From positions 1 to 42,181 of the forward strand of contig JAAYHQ010000069.1 of assembly GCA_012727425.1 (NCBI GenBank): 42,181 nucleotides of DNA. Direction: 5' to 3'. Position numbers and translations under genes: made by a program. A model generated the notes under the pieces. The model was not told the origin of the DNA and ran no database searches. It saw nothing but the letters and a program-made list of their open reading frames with translations. This DNA comes from Bacillota bacterium. Lineage in GTDB: Bacteria > Bacillota > UBA4882 > UBA10575. Shown in pieces: positions 9,992 through 17,995 of this stretch; position 1 is the stretch's first letter; every line of letters begins with the position of its first letter.

Positions 9992-10019
9992 ATTATACCC
10001 TAACCGCCAATCTGGTCAA
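9992..10019 (-). promoter_or_regulatory. Sigma-A promoter for murI-fhs-folD
   Basis: On the minus strand, -35 TTGACC (10019-10014), a 16-base spacer, and a perfect -10 TATAAT (9997-9992). The -35 box lies within the last codons of the upstream ABC permease gene. The predicted start point is about 60 bases before the murI TTG. Confidence 0.75.
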
Positions 10020-11571
10020 ACTTCGCCGCCAGCACGGTCCGCAGCACTCTCCGGACCACTAAGGTCAGGACGGACAGAAATAAACCGGAGCAAACCAGGA
10101 TTCCGTACAGGTTCAACCACGGGAAGCAAACAGCCGCCAGGACCGGAATTACCGCCAACAGCGGCCGGTAGGCCAAAGCGAGAAGCACATTGAGGTTATT
10201 CTTGATGGCCGCCGCCGGATTCGTCCAGTGCAGATAGGGCCGGTAAATATTGATCACCAGATCGGTCGCGGCTAAAAACATAGTCAGCATGGTCACAAAA
10301 AGGAGACCCGGAAACAGCGCCCGGTACTCCAGCGGAAAACCGAGCAAAAATACGACCGTCACCAGCAGTGAAAAGGCCAGATTAACCAGAATGGTCGTGG
10401 CCATCCGCACACGGAGATTCATCCAGGTGGTAACCGGTAAAACTCGCGTCTCCCAAAAAGCTTTCCCTTCCCGGGTGATGGCGGTCGCCGACAGATTCGC
10501 CAATAATGCCGGTGCCGAAGCCAGACCAACCCAGAAGAGCAGCAAGCGCTCCTGCTCATCCCCGCGCAATAAGGATTCCACCGGGAAATCGCCGGATAAA
10601 AACCCAATAAACAGTACCAAACCGGGCAGAATTAAAGTGAGGATGGTATGCATCAAAAAAACCGGGTGTCGAACGATGATGAAAAGATGACGCCGGAGCA
10701 ACTGCCAATATTTTTTTCGGGGACGAAAGTCAAAAGTGACCGGCGGCCGGACTGGCCTTGCTCCGGGCAAGACCAAGGCCGCGCAGTGCAACTTCCGGGC
10801 GACGGCCTTAAAGCCATACCAGCAGAGAACATTGAGCGCTCCATATTTAAACAGGTCTAGGAGCGAACCGTTGGCGATCTGAGCCGCCCAACCAGCCGGC
10901 AGATAAAACCCGGTTAAACGTTCGGTCCAAGCCACCAGCCGCATGGCGTTTGCCTCCGTTAACAGTAGCTGAGCCCCCAACACTACACCAAGCAGGGCAA
11001 AGGCAAAGAAGTAGGAAAACAGGCTTTTCCGGTTCCGGTTGGCGGTCCGAGTCGATAAACCTAAAACGGCCAGGCCCGAAAGGAAAAGCGGCGGCAGCGG
11101 GTTGAGCACACATAAGAGCAGACTGTAAAACAAAGCCCCAACCGTGTGCCCCGCTTTTATTCCGGTAAGAAACGCAACCGGAAACAAGAGGACAAAATTG
11201 ATCCCCGCCAGATACAGCCAGACCACAACCATTTTTGCCAGCGCCAAATAGTCGGCGGGCAGAGGTAAAGGGGCTAAAAACTGAGCGGCCCTGCTGTGAA
11301 AATAGAAGGAAAAAAGGAGGGGAATGGCGGTAAAAGACAGCAATAAAAAAGCCACCATGGTCATATAGGCCACTCCCAGCGCCGGTCGTCCCCAACCCAA
11401 AAAATACTGATAAACCCCGACCGACATGTTAACAAAGGGTACCGCCAGCAAAAGTAGGGTGAAAACCAGCAGGCCCTTCCCCCGCTTCGCCGCCCCGTAG
11501 CCCAGTCCCGTCCGGTATTTACTAAAAAACTCCAGTAACTCAAGGCGGACCAGCGCCCGGAACTTACGCAT
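10000..11571 (-). CDS. ABC-2 type transporter permease
   Basis: A 523-residue polytopic membrane protein with about 12 hydrophobic segments arranged as two similar halves (for example FTLLLLAVPFVNMSVGVY and LILPGLVLFIGFLSG). It is the membrane partner of the ATPase encoded immediately upstream: its ATG at 11571 overlaps the end of that gene by 8 bases, implying coupled translation. The combination resembles ABC-2 exporters of the EcsB/YhaP kind, whose substrates are often unknown. No substrate-specific motif is visible, so the cargo is not assigned. The stop codon overlaps the promoter of murI, so transcripts of the two units may run together. Confidence 0.8.
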   Translation of the reverse strand: MRKFRALVRLELLEFFSKYRTGLGYGAAKRGKGLLVFTLLLLAVPFVNMSVGVYQYFLGWGRPALGVAYMTMVAFLLLSFTAIPLLFSFYFHSRAAQFLAPLPLPADYLALAKMVVVWLYLAGINFVLLFPVAFLTGIKAGHTVGALFYSLLLCVLNPLPPLFLSGLAVLGLSTRTANRNRKSLFSYFFAFALLGVVLGAQLLLTEANAMRLVAWTERLTGFYLPAGWAAQIANGSLLDLFKYGALNVLCWYGFKAVARKLHCAALVLPGARPVRPPVTFDFRPRKKYWQLLRRHLFIIVRHPVFLMHTILTLILPGLVLFIGFLSGDFPVESLLRGDEQERLLLFWVGLASAPALLANLSATAITREGKAFWETRVLPVTTWMNLRVRMATTILVNLAFSLLVTVVFLLGFPLEYRALFPGLLFVTMLTMFLAATDLVINIYRPYLHWTNPAAAIKNNLNVLLALAYRPLLAVIPVLAAVCFPWLNLYGILVCSGLFLSVLTLVVRRVLRTVLAAKFDQIGG

Positions 11572-12283
11572 CCTTGGTCAACTCCAGAAAAATATCCTCC
11601 AGACTCTGCGCATAATCGCTTTTAATTCGTTCTACCCGGTCACAGATGATTAATTCGCCCTGATTGATAACGGCAACCCGGTCGCAGATTTGATCAACAA
11701 CAGCTAAAAGATGGGAAGAAAAAAAGACCGTTCCACCGGCGGCACAATGTTCCTTCATGATCTCCTTTAAATGCCTCGCCGCCAATGGATCAAGCCCGAC
11801 CAGAGGTTCATCAAGGATAAACAGAGGAGCCTGTGGCAATAAGGCACCACAAATCACTAGTTTCTGTTTCATCCCATGGGAGTAGGATTGGATCACTTCC
11901 CCCAGGGCGCCGTCGAGGGCAAAGATCCGGGTGTACTTCTCTATCCGGCTCCGCCGCACGGAGGCGGGGACATCGTACATGTCAGCCAGGAAATTCAGAT
12001 AATCGATTCCCCGGATCGCCGTAAAAATCTCCGGATGATCTGGAACATAAGTAAAGTTCCTTTTCGCTTCCACCGGTGCGGTCGCCAGATCGACTCCATT
12101 GATCATGATCCGGCCCTGCGTTGGCGCAAGCAACCCCGTAATCAGCTTGATCGTGGTCGTCTTCCCAGCACCGTTCGGTCCGAGGAAACCGAAGATCTCA
12201 CCGGCGTTAACCGTCAAATTCAAACGGTTGACCGCCATCCGTTTTCCATCATAAGTTTTCGAGACATCCTCTAAGACGAGCAT
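11564..12283 (-). CDS. ABC transporter ATP-binding protein
   Basis: A 239-residue ATPase subunit of an ABC-2 exporter. Visible motifs in order are Walker A GPNGAGKTTT (about residues 35-44), a Q-loop region near FTYVPDHPEIF, the ABC signature in YSHGMKQKL, Walker B LFILDEPLVGLDP, and the H-loop FFSSHLL. The Q-loop position is occupied by a non-Gln residue, as in some EcsA-like proteins; this has not been aligned. It is translated from the ATG at 12283 after GGAAGGG, and its 3' end overlaps the permease gene. A terminator at 12353-12373 separates it from the zinc-ribbon gene. Confidence 0.92.
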   Translation of the reverse strand: MLVLEDVSKTYDGKRMAVNRLNLTVNAGEIFGFLGPNGAGKTTTIKLITGLLAPTQGRIMINGVDLATAPVEAKRNFTYVPDHPEIFTAIRGIDYLNFLADMYDVPASVRRSRIEKYTRIFALDGALGEVIQSYSHGMKQKLVICGALLPQAPLFILDEPLVGLDPLAARHLKEIMKEHCAAGGTVFFSSHLLAVVDQICDRVAVINQGELIICDRVERIKSDYAQSLEDIFLELTKDA

Positions 12284-12352
12284 TGTTTCCCTTCCCCCAC
12301 CTTCTCCCCTTCATCATATCCCGGAAGCCGCCAGTGCATTCTTAACGAATAA

Positions 12353-12373
12353 AAACCTGCTTCAAGCAGGTTT
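12353..12373 (-). terminator. Rho-independent terminator
   Basis: A near-perfect inverted repeat (AAACCTGC, short loop, GCAGGTTT) followed on the minus strand by TTATT. Its first arm overlaps the stop codon of the 47-residue zinc-ribbon gene, so it ends that transcript before the ABC exporter genes. Confidence 0.75.
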
Positions 12374-12515
12374 AATTGGGGAGCTGAACCTCTTCTTCCT
12401 TTTCTGTGCGCTCACGGTGGCATTCGACGCAAACCGCACCTTCATCGTAGAGATAACAATTGGGTGGATTGAATTGTACTTTTTTGCCACAAAAAATACA
12501 AACCCAAATATCCAT
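12372..12515 (-). CDS. 47-residue zinc-ribbon microprotein
   Basis: A small ORF with ATG at 12515 and a GGGGGGAG ribosome binding site eight bases upstream. It ends in a TAA that is part of a terminator hairpin. The product begins MDIWVCIFCGKKVQF and carries two knuckles, CIFC and CVEC, about 20 residues apart, followed by a charged tail (HRERTEKEEEV). The spacing fits a single structural zinc site like those in rubredoxin-like or DksA/TraR-like mini-ribbons. There is no membrane segment. It lies between the MFS gene (62 bases downstream of that stop) and the ABC exporter. The function is unknown. The good Shine-Dalgarno, CxxC pairs and dedicated terminator support it as a real gene. Confidence 0.75.
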   Translation of the reverse strand: MDIWVCIFCGKKVQFNPPNCYLYDEGAVCVECHRERTEKEEEVQLPN

Positions 12516-12577
12516 TGGTTAACTCCCCCCAATTCCTGACGCACTCTACCCTTGGGCAGTTCGGAAAAGGCCACTCA

Positions 12578-13897
12578 CTATATTCGCGACGGAGGAGAGG
12601 AATCCTTTTTTCCCCATGGGGATTTTATCTTTGGCAACACGGCTTCCTTCTCCATAAAAGCATAAAGAAAAAGGGCCGCCAGACAAAGGAGAAGGATAAT
12701 AAGGGAAAAAAGATAGATACTAACCGGTACCGCACCATAGAACCGTCCTGAATAAAAACCGGCCAGCGCAGTCAAGACCGAGGTCAAAGCATTATTCAAG
12801 CCGTAAAGACCGGCCCGTTCCCGCCCGGCGGTGATGTCGGCAAAGAGGGTATCAACCAACGGCCGAAACAGACCAAACCCAAGACCATAACAGATAATGG
12901 CCACACTGATCAGCCAAAACTTGCCCGGTGGCGTCCAAATCAAAATGGCTTGTGAAACCAGTTGTAAAACCAATCCCAGCAGGAGCGGGAAAAGCCGGTG
13001 GTGCAAACGGGGAATCCAAAAAATTAGGACTAGCAGAATGGTAACGGCGTTTATCACCCCTAAAACCGAGACCAAAGCTTCGTTCAGGTTTAACTTTTCC
13101 GTTAAGTACGGAACAAAATACATGCTGTTAATCGTTCCTATGGGTAAATAAACGTTGAAAAGAACAACCAGGATCATCCCAACCAAAACGGCCGGTTTCT
13201 GCTTTAAGTAGCTGAAGGTATTACCAAACAAATTCAAACGGAAATCGATAAACCTTTTTTTTTGCCGGGTCTCATGTAAGATCGCACGCCCGATCCGGGT
13301 TTCAACATAATGGTAGTTTCGCCAGAAGAACATAATCGTCATACAGATGGCCGCCAAAAGCAAGAGAATCCGTTCCGCCCGGATTATCCCCAGACGGTCG
13401 ACCAGCACACCGGACAACGGCGCAAAGACGCCCGAAAGGATACCGATGATGTTGGATATGGTGAAGGCCGCTTTCCGTTCTACATCTTCGGCGTCTTCGA
13501 CCAGCATTAGCGTGTAAGAAACGTTGACAATCCGCGCCATATTGTTACATACTGATGCCACCACAAAATGCCAAAAGTTGGTGCCAAAAAAATAGATCAA
13601 AAGGGACAGCGGCCACGCAATGAGATCAAAAATGAGCGTTGTTTTCTTTCTCCCCAAAAAATCCGTAACCGCTCCGCTAAACAAAGAAAAGAACGCCCCC
13701 GAAACAAAACCGATGGCGATCAGATAGCCGATCTGTTGATCGGTAATTCCCTGCGTCTTCATATAAAGGCTCAAATAAAAGTTGTAGAGGACATAAGGGA
13801 TATTCCAGAGAGGCAGAAAAATAACCGAAACGCGCGTGTTTCCCTTTAGTAGCAGAAAGGAATCGATCAACATCCGATAATAAGTTTTTTTACCCAT
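12578..13897 (-). CDS. Major facilitator superfamily transporter
   Basis: A 439-residue membrane protein with about 12 hydrophobic segments. The MFS loop 2-3 signature is recognisable as GAVTDFLGRKKTTLIFD, with a central basic loop (ETRIGRAILHETRQKKRFID) between the two six-helix halves. It is probably a proton-coupled exporter; the substrate cannot be read from the sequence. The ATG at 13897 has AAGGA 11 bases upstream. ATG 13909 and TTG 13933 are alternatives in the same frame with poorer sites. It is divergent from the TPR-SpoIID gene across a 197-base intergenic region. Confidence 0.85.
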   Translation of the reverse strand: MGKKTYYRMLIDSFLLLKGNTRVSVIFLPLWNIPYVLYNFYLSLYMKTQGITDQQIGYLIAIGFVSGAFFSLFSGAVTDFLGRKKTTLIFDLIAWPLSLLIYFFGTNFWHFVVASVCNNMARIVNVSYTLMLVEDAEDVERKAAFTISNIIGILSGVFAPLSGVLVDRLGIIRAERILLLLAAICMTIMFFWRNYHYVETRIGRAILHETRQKKRFIDFRLNLFGNTFSYLKQKPAVLVGMILVVLFNVYLPIGTINSMYFVPYLTEKLNLNEALVSVLGVINAVTILLVLIFWIPRLHHRLFPLLLGLVLQLVSQAILIWTPPGKFWLISVAIICYGLGFGLFRPLVDTLFADITAGRERAGLYGLNNALTSVLTALAGFYSGRFYGAVPVSIYLFSLIILLLCLAALFLYAFMEKEAVLPKIKSPWGKKDSSPPSRI

Positions 13898-14010
13898 CTG
13901 TTCAACCATCCTTAACTCATGTATTACTACCAAACAATTGCTTACGTTTCAAATCTACTCCCAACAACCGGTTTTCTGTTTTTTGCCAACGGAAAAGAGG
14001 TTCCCTTACA

Positions 14011-14053
14011 TTGACTTTCCGGGTGTTAAACAATAAAATAAAAACATCCGGAA
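14011..14053 (+). promoter_or_regulatory. Sigma-A promoter with flanking dyad, TPR-SpoIID gene
   Basis: -35 TTGACT (14011-14016), exactly 17 bases, then -10 TAAAAT (14034-14039). An 11-base imperfect inverted repeat, TTCCGGGTGTT (14017-14027) and AACATCCGGAA (14043-14053), matches at 10 of 11 positions and brackets the -10 box. This is the geometry of a repressor operator. The start codon is 42 bases further on. Confidence 0.65.
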
Positions 14054-14094
14054 GATACATTATTAGTTGATTTTGTTAAAGAAAGGAAAGGAAA

Positions 14095-16149
14095 ATGCCA
14101 CGTTTAACTTCCATCCGTCTCTACGTCATCCTGTTGCTCTTGGTGATGATTACCGTTGTTACTTTATTCGCCACGGCGTATGAAGACCCGGCCCCCTCGA
14201 CGGAAGAACAATACCGGCACGCAATTGACCTTTATTACCAGGGTGAATTCGAGCAAAGCCTTGAGCTAATGGCCACCATCGTCCGGAACAACCCGGCAAA
14301 CGACCGGATCCGTTTCGACTTTACCTATCTCCTACGTGAGGCCGGCCGGTTGCGCGAAGCAATATACCACCTCACCCACCTGGTGAACACCAATCCACAC
14401 CAAGCGGCATACCGCAACGCCTTACTGGCCACCTCCTATTTGGCCGGTAACTATTACCGGGTGTTGTCCCTCAAAGGCCCGGAAGATTCCGCCGAAGCCT
14501 CCTTCTGGAAAGGGTTGGCCGCTTATGACCTTGGTGTCTATGTCCTGGCCAAGGATCACCTGGAAAAAGCGGTGGCGCTTTCGCCTTTTCAGCCTTTGGC
14601 CTACTACTTTTTAGGCTTGATTAACTTGGCCGAGAAAGATTATGCCCAGGCGAAAACCAACTTGACACAAGCCCTGCGGCAAGATCCCAACCTCTTTGTG
14701 GCCCAGTACGAGCTGGCCCGGGCCGATTTGGGATTGGGTGACTATAAAACAGCTTACAACCGCTTAAAGCAAGCGGAGCGGGTTTCACCGGATAATCCCC
14801 AAATCCAAACGGAGTTACAAAACCTGCTGGCCGCCCATCCCCAGCTCCTGGTGGAAGAGGAAAAAGAAGCGGTAACCCACCGGCAGACTGCCGCTGCGCC
14901 CCGCGCTGTTCCCCTGGCGGGAGAGACGACCGGCATGACCACCGTCCGGATCGGCCTGGCCGAACAGGTGAAATCCCTTTGGGCGAAAACCGGCGGGGCC
15001 TTTACACTAACCACCGCTTCCGGTACAAAAGCAATCACCGGTAACCCCCAAACCATTTTGCGGTTTACCTTTAACCCGCAGGGCCGGATCCAAGCCCACG
15101 ACGACCGGGATCGCCTTCTCCTTGAATCCGCTGAACCGGTTCTCCTTTTCTACAACGACCCAAGTGCCACCACGCTGCTTTTCCAGATGGAATACGGCCG
15201 CGGTTACTTTTGGGCGGGCCAGGCCACCCGGGCCTACCGTGGGGCGCTTCAACTCCTCCCCTTCCCGGCGGGAATGACCATCGTCAACCAGCTCACCATG
15301 GAGGAGTATCTGTACGCCGTCGTTCCTTCCGAGATGCCTTCCTCCTGGCCGGCCGCGGCCTTGCAGGCCCAAGCGATCGCCGCCCGGACTTACGCCTTCG
15401 CCAACCTGGGCCGTTACAGGCAACGCGGTTTTGACCTGTTGGGTTCGGTTGCTTCCCAGGCCTACAACGGGGTGACCGGTGAAACCGCCGCTGTACGCAA
15501 GGCGGTGGACGCCACGCGGGGGCAGATCTTAACCTATAACGGCAAACCAATCTCGGCCTTCTACTCCGCAAACTCCGGCGGGTATTCGGCCGTGCCGCCG
15601 GCTACTTGGAATTTTTACCCCCCGTATTTACAGGCCATCCCGGACAAGCTGGTGCCAGCCCACAACGGGCTCCCCTCCCCGGCTACCTTGGCGGACTGGA
15701 TCGCAACCCGGATCCCTTCCTATTCGTCCAACCCGAAATATAGCGCCCGGAGCGCCTACCGCTGGCGGGTGATCGTCCCCCGCGAAGAAATTGAGCGTCG
15801 TCTGCAAAACAGAGCCCAAATCGGTCAGATCACCAGGATCATCACCGTCGGCCGGGCCAGTTGCGGCCGGGTCGAACATGTGTTGGTCCAGGGCACTGCG
15901 GGTCAATGCCGGATCAGCGGTGATTCCATTCGGTCCAGCTTGGGCGGCTTACGGAGTAACCTGTTTACGGTCGAACCCAAACTGGGTCCCGACGGACTCC
16001 CGGCGTTCTTTATCTTCAGTGGTGCCGGTTTTGGTCACGGCGTCGGCCTGGACCAAAGTGGCGCCGCGGGCATGGCTGCCGACGGTTTCTCAACCCAGGA
16101 CATCCTGGCCCACTATTACCCGGGAACCACCATCACCAAGCTCTACTAA
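14095..16149 (+). CDS. Secreted TPR-SpoIID/LytB domain protein
   Basis: A 684-residue exported protein. Residues 8-28 form a signal/anchor helix (LYVILLLLVMITVVTLFATAY). Residues about 35-260 are tetratricopeptide repeats (EQYRHAIDLYYQGEFEQSLEL, LAYYFLGLINLAEKDYAQAK). After a linker, a SpoIID domain starts near residue 400: MEEYLYAVVPSEMP with the predicted catalytic Glu413, then LQAQAIAARTYAF, FYSANSGG, and the C-terminal signature FGHGVGLDQSGAAGMA. SpoIID enzymes are lytic transglycosylases acting on peptidoglycan strands stripped of stem peptides. The TPR array could bind wall proteins. It starts at ATG 14095 after GAAAGGAAAGGAA, under its own promoter, and ends at a terminator. It is more likely a SpoIID/LytB paralogue than SpoIID itself, because classical SpoIID is about 340 residues without TPRs. 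Confidence 0.9.
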   Translation: MPRLTSIRLYVILLLLVMITVVTLFATAYEDPAPSTEEQYRHAIDLYYQGEFEQSLELMATIVRNNPANDRIRFDFTYLLREAGRLREAIYHLTHLVNTNPHQAAYRNALLATSYLAGNYYRVLSLKGPEDSAEASFWKGLAAYDLGVYVLAKDHLEKAVALSPFQPLAYYFLGLINLAEKDYAQAKTNLTQALRQDPNLFVAQYELARADLGLGDYKTAYNRLKQAERVSPDNPQIQTELQNLLAAHPQLLVEEEKEAVTHRQTAAAPRAVPLAGETTGMTTVRIGLAEQVKSLWAKTGGAFTLTTASGTKAITGNPQTILRFTFNPQGRIQAHDDRDRLLLESAEPVLLFYNDPSATTLLFQMEYGRGYFWAGQATRAYRGALQLLPFPAGMTIVNQLTMEEYLYAVVPSEMPSSWPAAALQAQAIAARTYAFANLGRYRQRGFDLLGSVASQAYNGVTGETAAVRKAVDATRGQILTYNGKPISAFYSANSGGYSAVPPATWNFYPPYLQAIPDKLVPAHNGLPSPATLADWIATRIPSYSSNPKYSARSAYRWRVIVPREEIERRLQNRAQIGQITRIITVGRASCGRVEHVLVQGTAGQCRISGDSIRSSLGGLRSNLFTVEPKLGPDGLPAFFIFSGAGFGHGVGLDQSGAAGMAADGFSTQDILAHYYPGTTITKLY

Positions 16150-16189
16150 CGAGCGTTAGCGGTAATGGTCACCCCAACAACAGGAAGAA

Positions 16190-16216
16190 AGACCCTTCAG
16201 CCGGAGGGTCTCTTTT
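16190..16216 (+). terminator. Rho-independent terminator
   Basis: Stem AGACCCT/AGGGTCT with an 8-base loop followed by CTTTT, about 40 bases after the TPR-SpoIID stop codon. Confidence 0.8.
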
Positions 16217-16265
16217 CTTAAATTCAACAAGGCAAAAAAGGGTTACGCCCCTGCGTACTCTTGTC

Positions 16266-16283
16266 TAATATTATATAATATTA
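16266..16283. repeat. 18-base AT-only perfect palindrome
   Basis: TAATATTATATAATATTA reads identically on both strands. It lies in the AT-rich convergent region between the TPR-SpoIID terminator and the end of the LPP20-like gene. Such palindromes arise easily in AT-rich DNA, so no role is assigned. Confidence 0.4.
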
Positions 16284-16369
16284 TGGATTATTATTTCAAT
16301 TTTCAATAAAAATTATTAGAAGGAACGACGAATTTTTCGTAAGCACTAGTTTAATCATGGTTGGCTTCC

Positions 16370-17248
16370 TTAATCAATAACAAAAGCCACGGCTCCGTTT
16401 TTGATGACCCTCGGATTCAACCGGCGAAAAGCCTGCGCCGCTTCCGCCCCCAGAACCAGATCGGTCTGCTCCCTACCGTCGGCAGGGGCCGGACGCTCCG
16501 CCGTCAAAAACAGTGGCTTGGTGCCCAACCGCGGTAGGCTACGGACTAAATCAACCGAACGGATGTAGGCCACAATAGTGGTCAAGCCCGGCCGCGCTAT
16601 GTCAACCATGGTGAAAGTATAGAGGAGATTCCCTTCATGGTCAAAAACTTGCGGGTAAAGAGCGGGTTTAACCCCTAAATTGCGGGCATCAATGATCACG
16701 CCGGTATAAGCCGTAGTAACCTCGGTCGCTGCATAATCAGCAACCATCGCCGGCGAAGAACTAATCCGCCCCGTTATTTCCGGACGGTTAAGCAAGGTCG
16801 TGAGCCCGGCTTCCCCCCCCAGGGGTAATTCAATCGTAAGTTCAATCATCCCACCCCCGTACTGATTGCTCTTGATGATCCGCGCCCCTTGGATAAAACC
16901 TTCAACCACAAGGCGGATCTCGTCGCTTTGCACCACATAATTTCGGAGGTAGGTCCCGTTGTTGACCCGGAGACCGTTTAATACTTCCGCCGCATTACGG
17001 TAGGCGTCTTCTTTTGCCGCCCCGCGGGCCATCAACCGTGCTTTTGGTCCGGAGGCCCCTTTAGGGGGAGCGCCGTAACCAACCACATGGATTAACCCCT
17101 TACCCCAGTCGATCTGGCCGGGACCAACCTCTTCAACCAAGCCATAACTTTCTCCTCGAACCGTTGAGGCTATAACCAAAGCGGCAAGGCAAAACGAGGT
17201 TAACAACGAGTATTTCCCTTTACGCGTTGCCACCACCCCCTGTTCCAA
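16370..17248 (-). CDS. Secreted LPP20-like domain protein
   Basis: About 292 residues from the TTG at 17248. An N-terminal basic stretch (ATRKGKYS) and hydrophobic segment (LLTSFCLAALVIASTV) form a signal peptide. The region PKARLMARGAAKEDAYRNAAEVLNG resembles the LPP20 lipoprotein domain of surface proteins. The remainder has beta-rich segments (GGMIELTIELPLGG) and a central ITGRISSSPAMVADYA block. No lipobox is apparent, so release by signal peptidase I is more likely than lipidation. The start is uncertain: TTG 17248 has no good Shine-Dalgarno, the GTG codons just after it sit inside a G-run, and the TTG of KYS-LLTSF has AAAGGG nine bases upstream. It is downstream of hsp20 but separated by a terminator. 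The function is unknown. Confidence 0.75.
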   Translation of the reverse strand: MEQGVVATRKGKYSLLTSFCLAALVIASTVRGESYGLVEEVGPGQIDWGKGLIHVVGYGAPPKGASGPKARLMARGAAKEDAYRNAAEVLNGLRVNNGTYLRNYVVQSDEIRLVVEGFIQGARIIKSNQYGGGMIELTIELPLGGEAGLTTLLNRPEITGRISSSPAMVADYAATEVTTAYTGVIIDARNLGVKPALYPQVFDHEGNLLYTFTMVDIARPGLTTIVAYIRSVDLVRSLPRLGTKPLFLTAERPAPADGREQTDLVLGAEAAQAFRRLNPRVIKNGAVAFVID

Positions 17249-17303
17249 TTGCCATTTTTTATTAATTCCATCCCTCGGTGGTTTTCTCCTTTAAACCCGA
17301 CAT

Positions 17304-17328
17304 AAAAAAAGACCCCGCACGGGTCTTC
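17304..17328 (-). terminator. Rho-independent terminator after hsp20
   Basis: On the minus strand an AAGACCC / GGGTCTT-type stem with a short loop is followed by seven T. It lies about 20 bases beyond the hsp20 stop and separates it from the LPP20-like gene. Confidence 0.85.
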
Positions 17329-17347
17329 TGCCACCGGGACACAAAAT

Positions 17348-17803
17348 TTACTGCACCGGATGGTCTGTTCCTTCAATTTTTAATTTAAAACCCCGGTTTT
17401 TCGCCGATTCGGCCTTGGGGATTCTCACTTCCAAGACGCCGTTATGGTACTTCGCCCTTGCCTGTTCGGCCTTAACTTCTACCGGCAACTGAATGACCCG
17501 GTAGAAACTGCCGTAGCGGCGCTCGGTTAAATGGTATCCCCGTTCTTCCTTCGTTTCGTCCCGTTTCGTTTCTCCCCTTAATATAACCTGGTGATGATCG
17601 ACCGTAACCTCCAGATCCTCCCGGTTCACGCCAGGAAGATCCGCTTGGAGGATGATCTCCTGATCGGTTTCTTTAAGATCGACCGAAGGCCCAAAGCCGG
17701 TACCACGAAAAAAATCGCCAAACCCGCGCGGGAATAATTGGTTAAAGAACCGATCACCCCATAAATCATTATTAACCGGACTGAGCCAATTTCGATGCTC
17801 CAA
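17348..17803 (-). CDS. Hsp20/alpha-crystallin small heat shock protein
   Basis: ATP-independent cytoplasmic chaperone that holds unfolding proteins. The 151-residue protein has an N-terminal arm (LFPRGFGDFF) and a complete alpha-crystallin domain from about residue 40 (VDLKETDQEIILQADLPGV, then RGYHLTERRYGSFYRVIQLP). The conserved end YHNGVLEVRIPKAE is followed by a short C-terminal extension. The start is a TTG at 17803, seven bases after AGGAGG; no ATG is available nearby. It is a single-gene unit with a downstream terminator. No CIRCE element is seen; a 14-base palindrome lies in the leader. Confidence 0.94.
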   Translation of the reverse strand: MEHRNWLSPVNNDLWGDRFFNQLFPRGFGDFFRGTGFGPSVDLKETDQEIILQADLPGVNREDLEVTVDHHQVILRGETKRDETKEERGYHLTERRYGSFYRVIQLPVEVKAEQARAKYHNGVLEVRIPKAESAKNRGFKLKIEGTDHPVQ

Positions 17804-17821
17804 ACCGCCACCTCCTTACTT

Positions 17822-17835
17822 GAAAACTAGTTTTC
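17822..17835. promoter_or_regulatory. Palindrome in the hsp20 leader
   Basis: A perfect 14-base palindrome, GAAAACTAGTTTTC, lies just upstream of the hsp20 ribosome binding site (AAGGAGG). It is a candidate operator or short hairpin. It does not resemble the CIRCE consensus. Confidence 0.3.
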
Positions 17836-17931
17836 CCGCTTTTTTCACCCGTATTCTCCCTCCCCACTCCTTCTTTTTAAGGGTACCGGTCCTTTTCATG
17901 GTTTGTTTAAATTTATTCCCTCCGCCCGAAA

Positions 17932-17958
17932 ACAAATATTGAAGAAGAACATAAAATG
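17932..17958 (+). promoter_or_regulatory. Sigma-K-like promoter for 34-residue microprotein
   Basis: AC at 17932-17933, a 16-base spacer, then CATAAAATG at 17950-17958. This matches the late mother-cell consensus AC-N16-CATAnnnTA at all but the last position. It lies about 38 bases upstream of the start codon of a small protein of spore-associated type. The motif is short, so confidence is limited. Confidence 0.35.
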
Positions 17959-17995
17959 GTACCAGAGTGAATCTCGGCCGATAGAAAGGAGAATC

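Noticed and set aside
10847-11395. 182-codon frame inside the ABC permease gene
   Set aside because: Alternative frame of a membrane-protein gene; no Shine-Dalgarno, and it overlaps a clearly better frame throughout.
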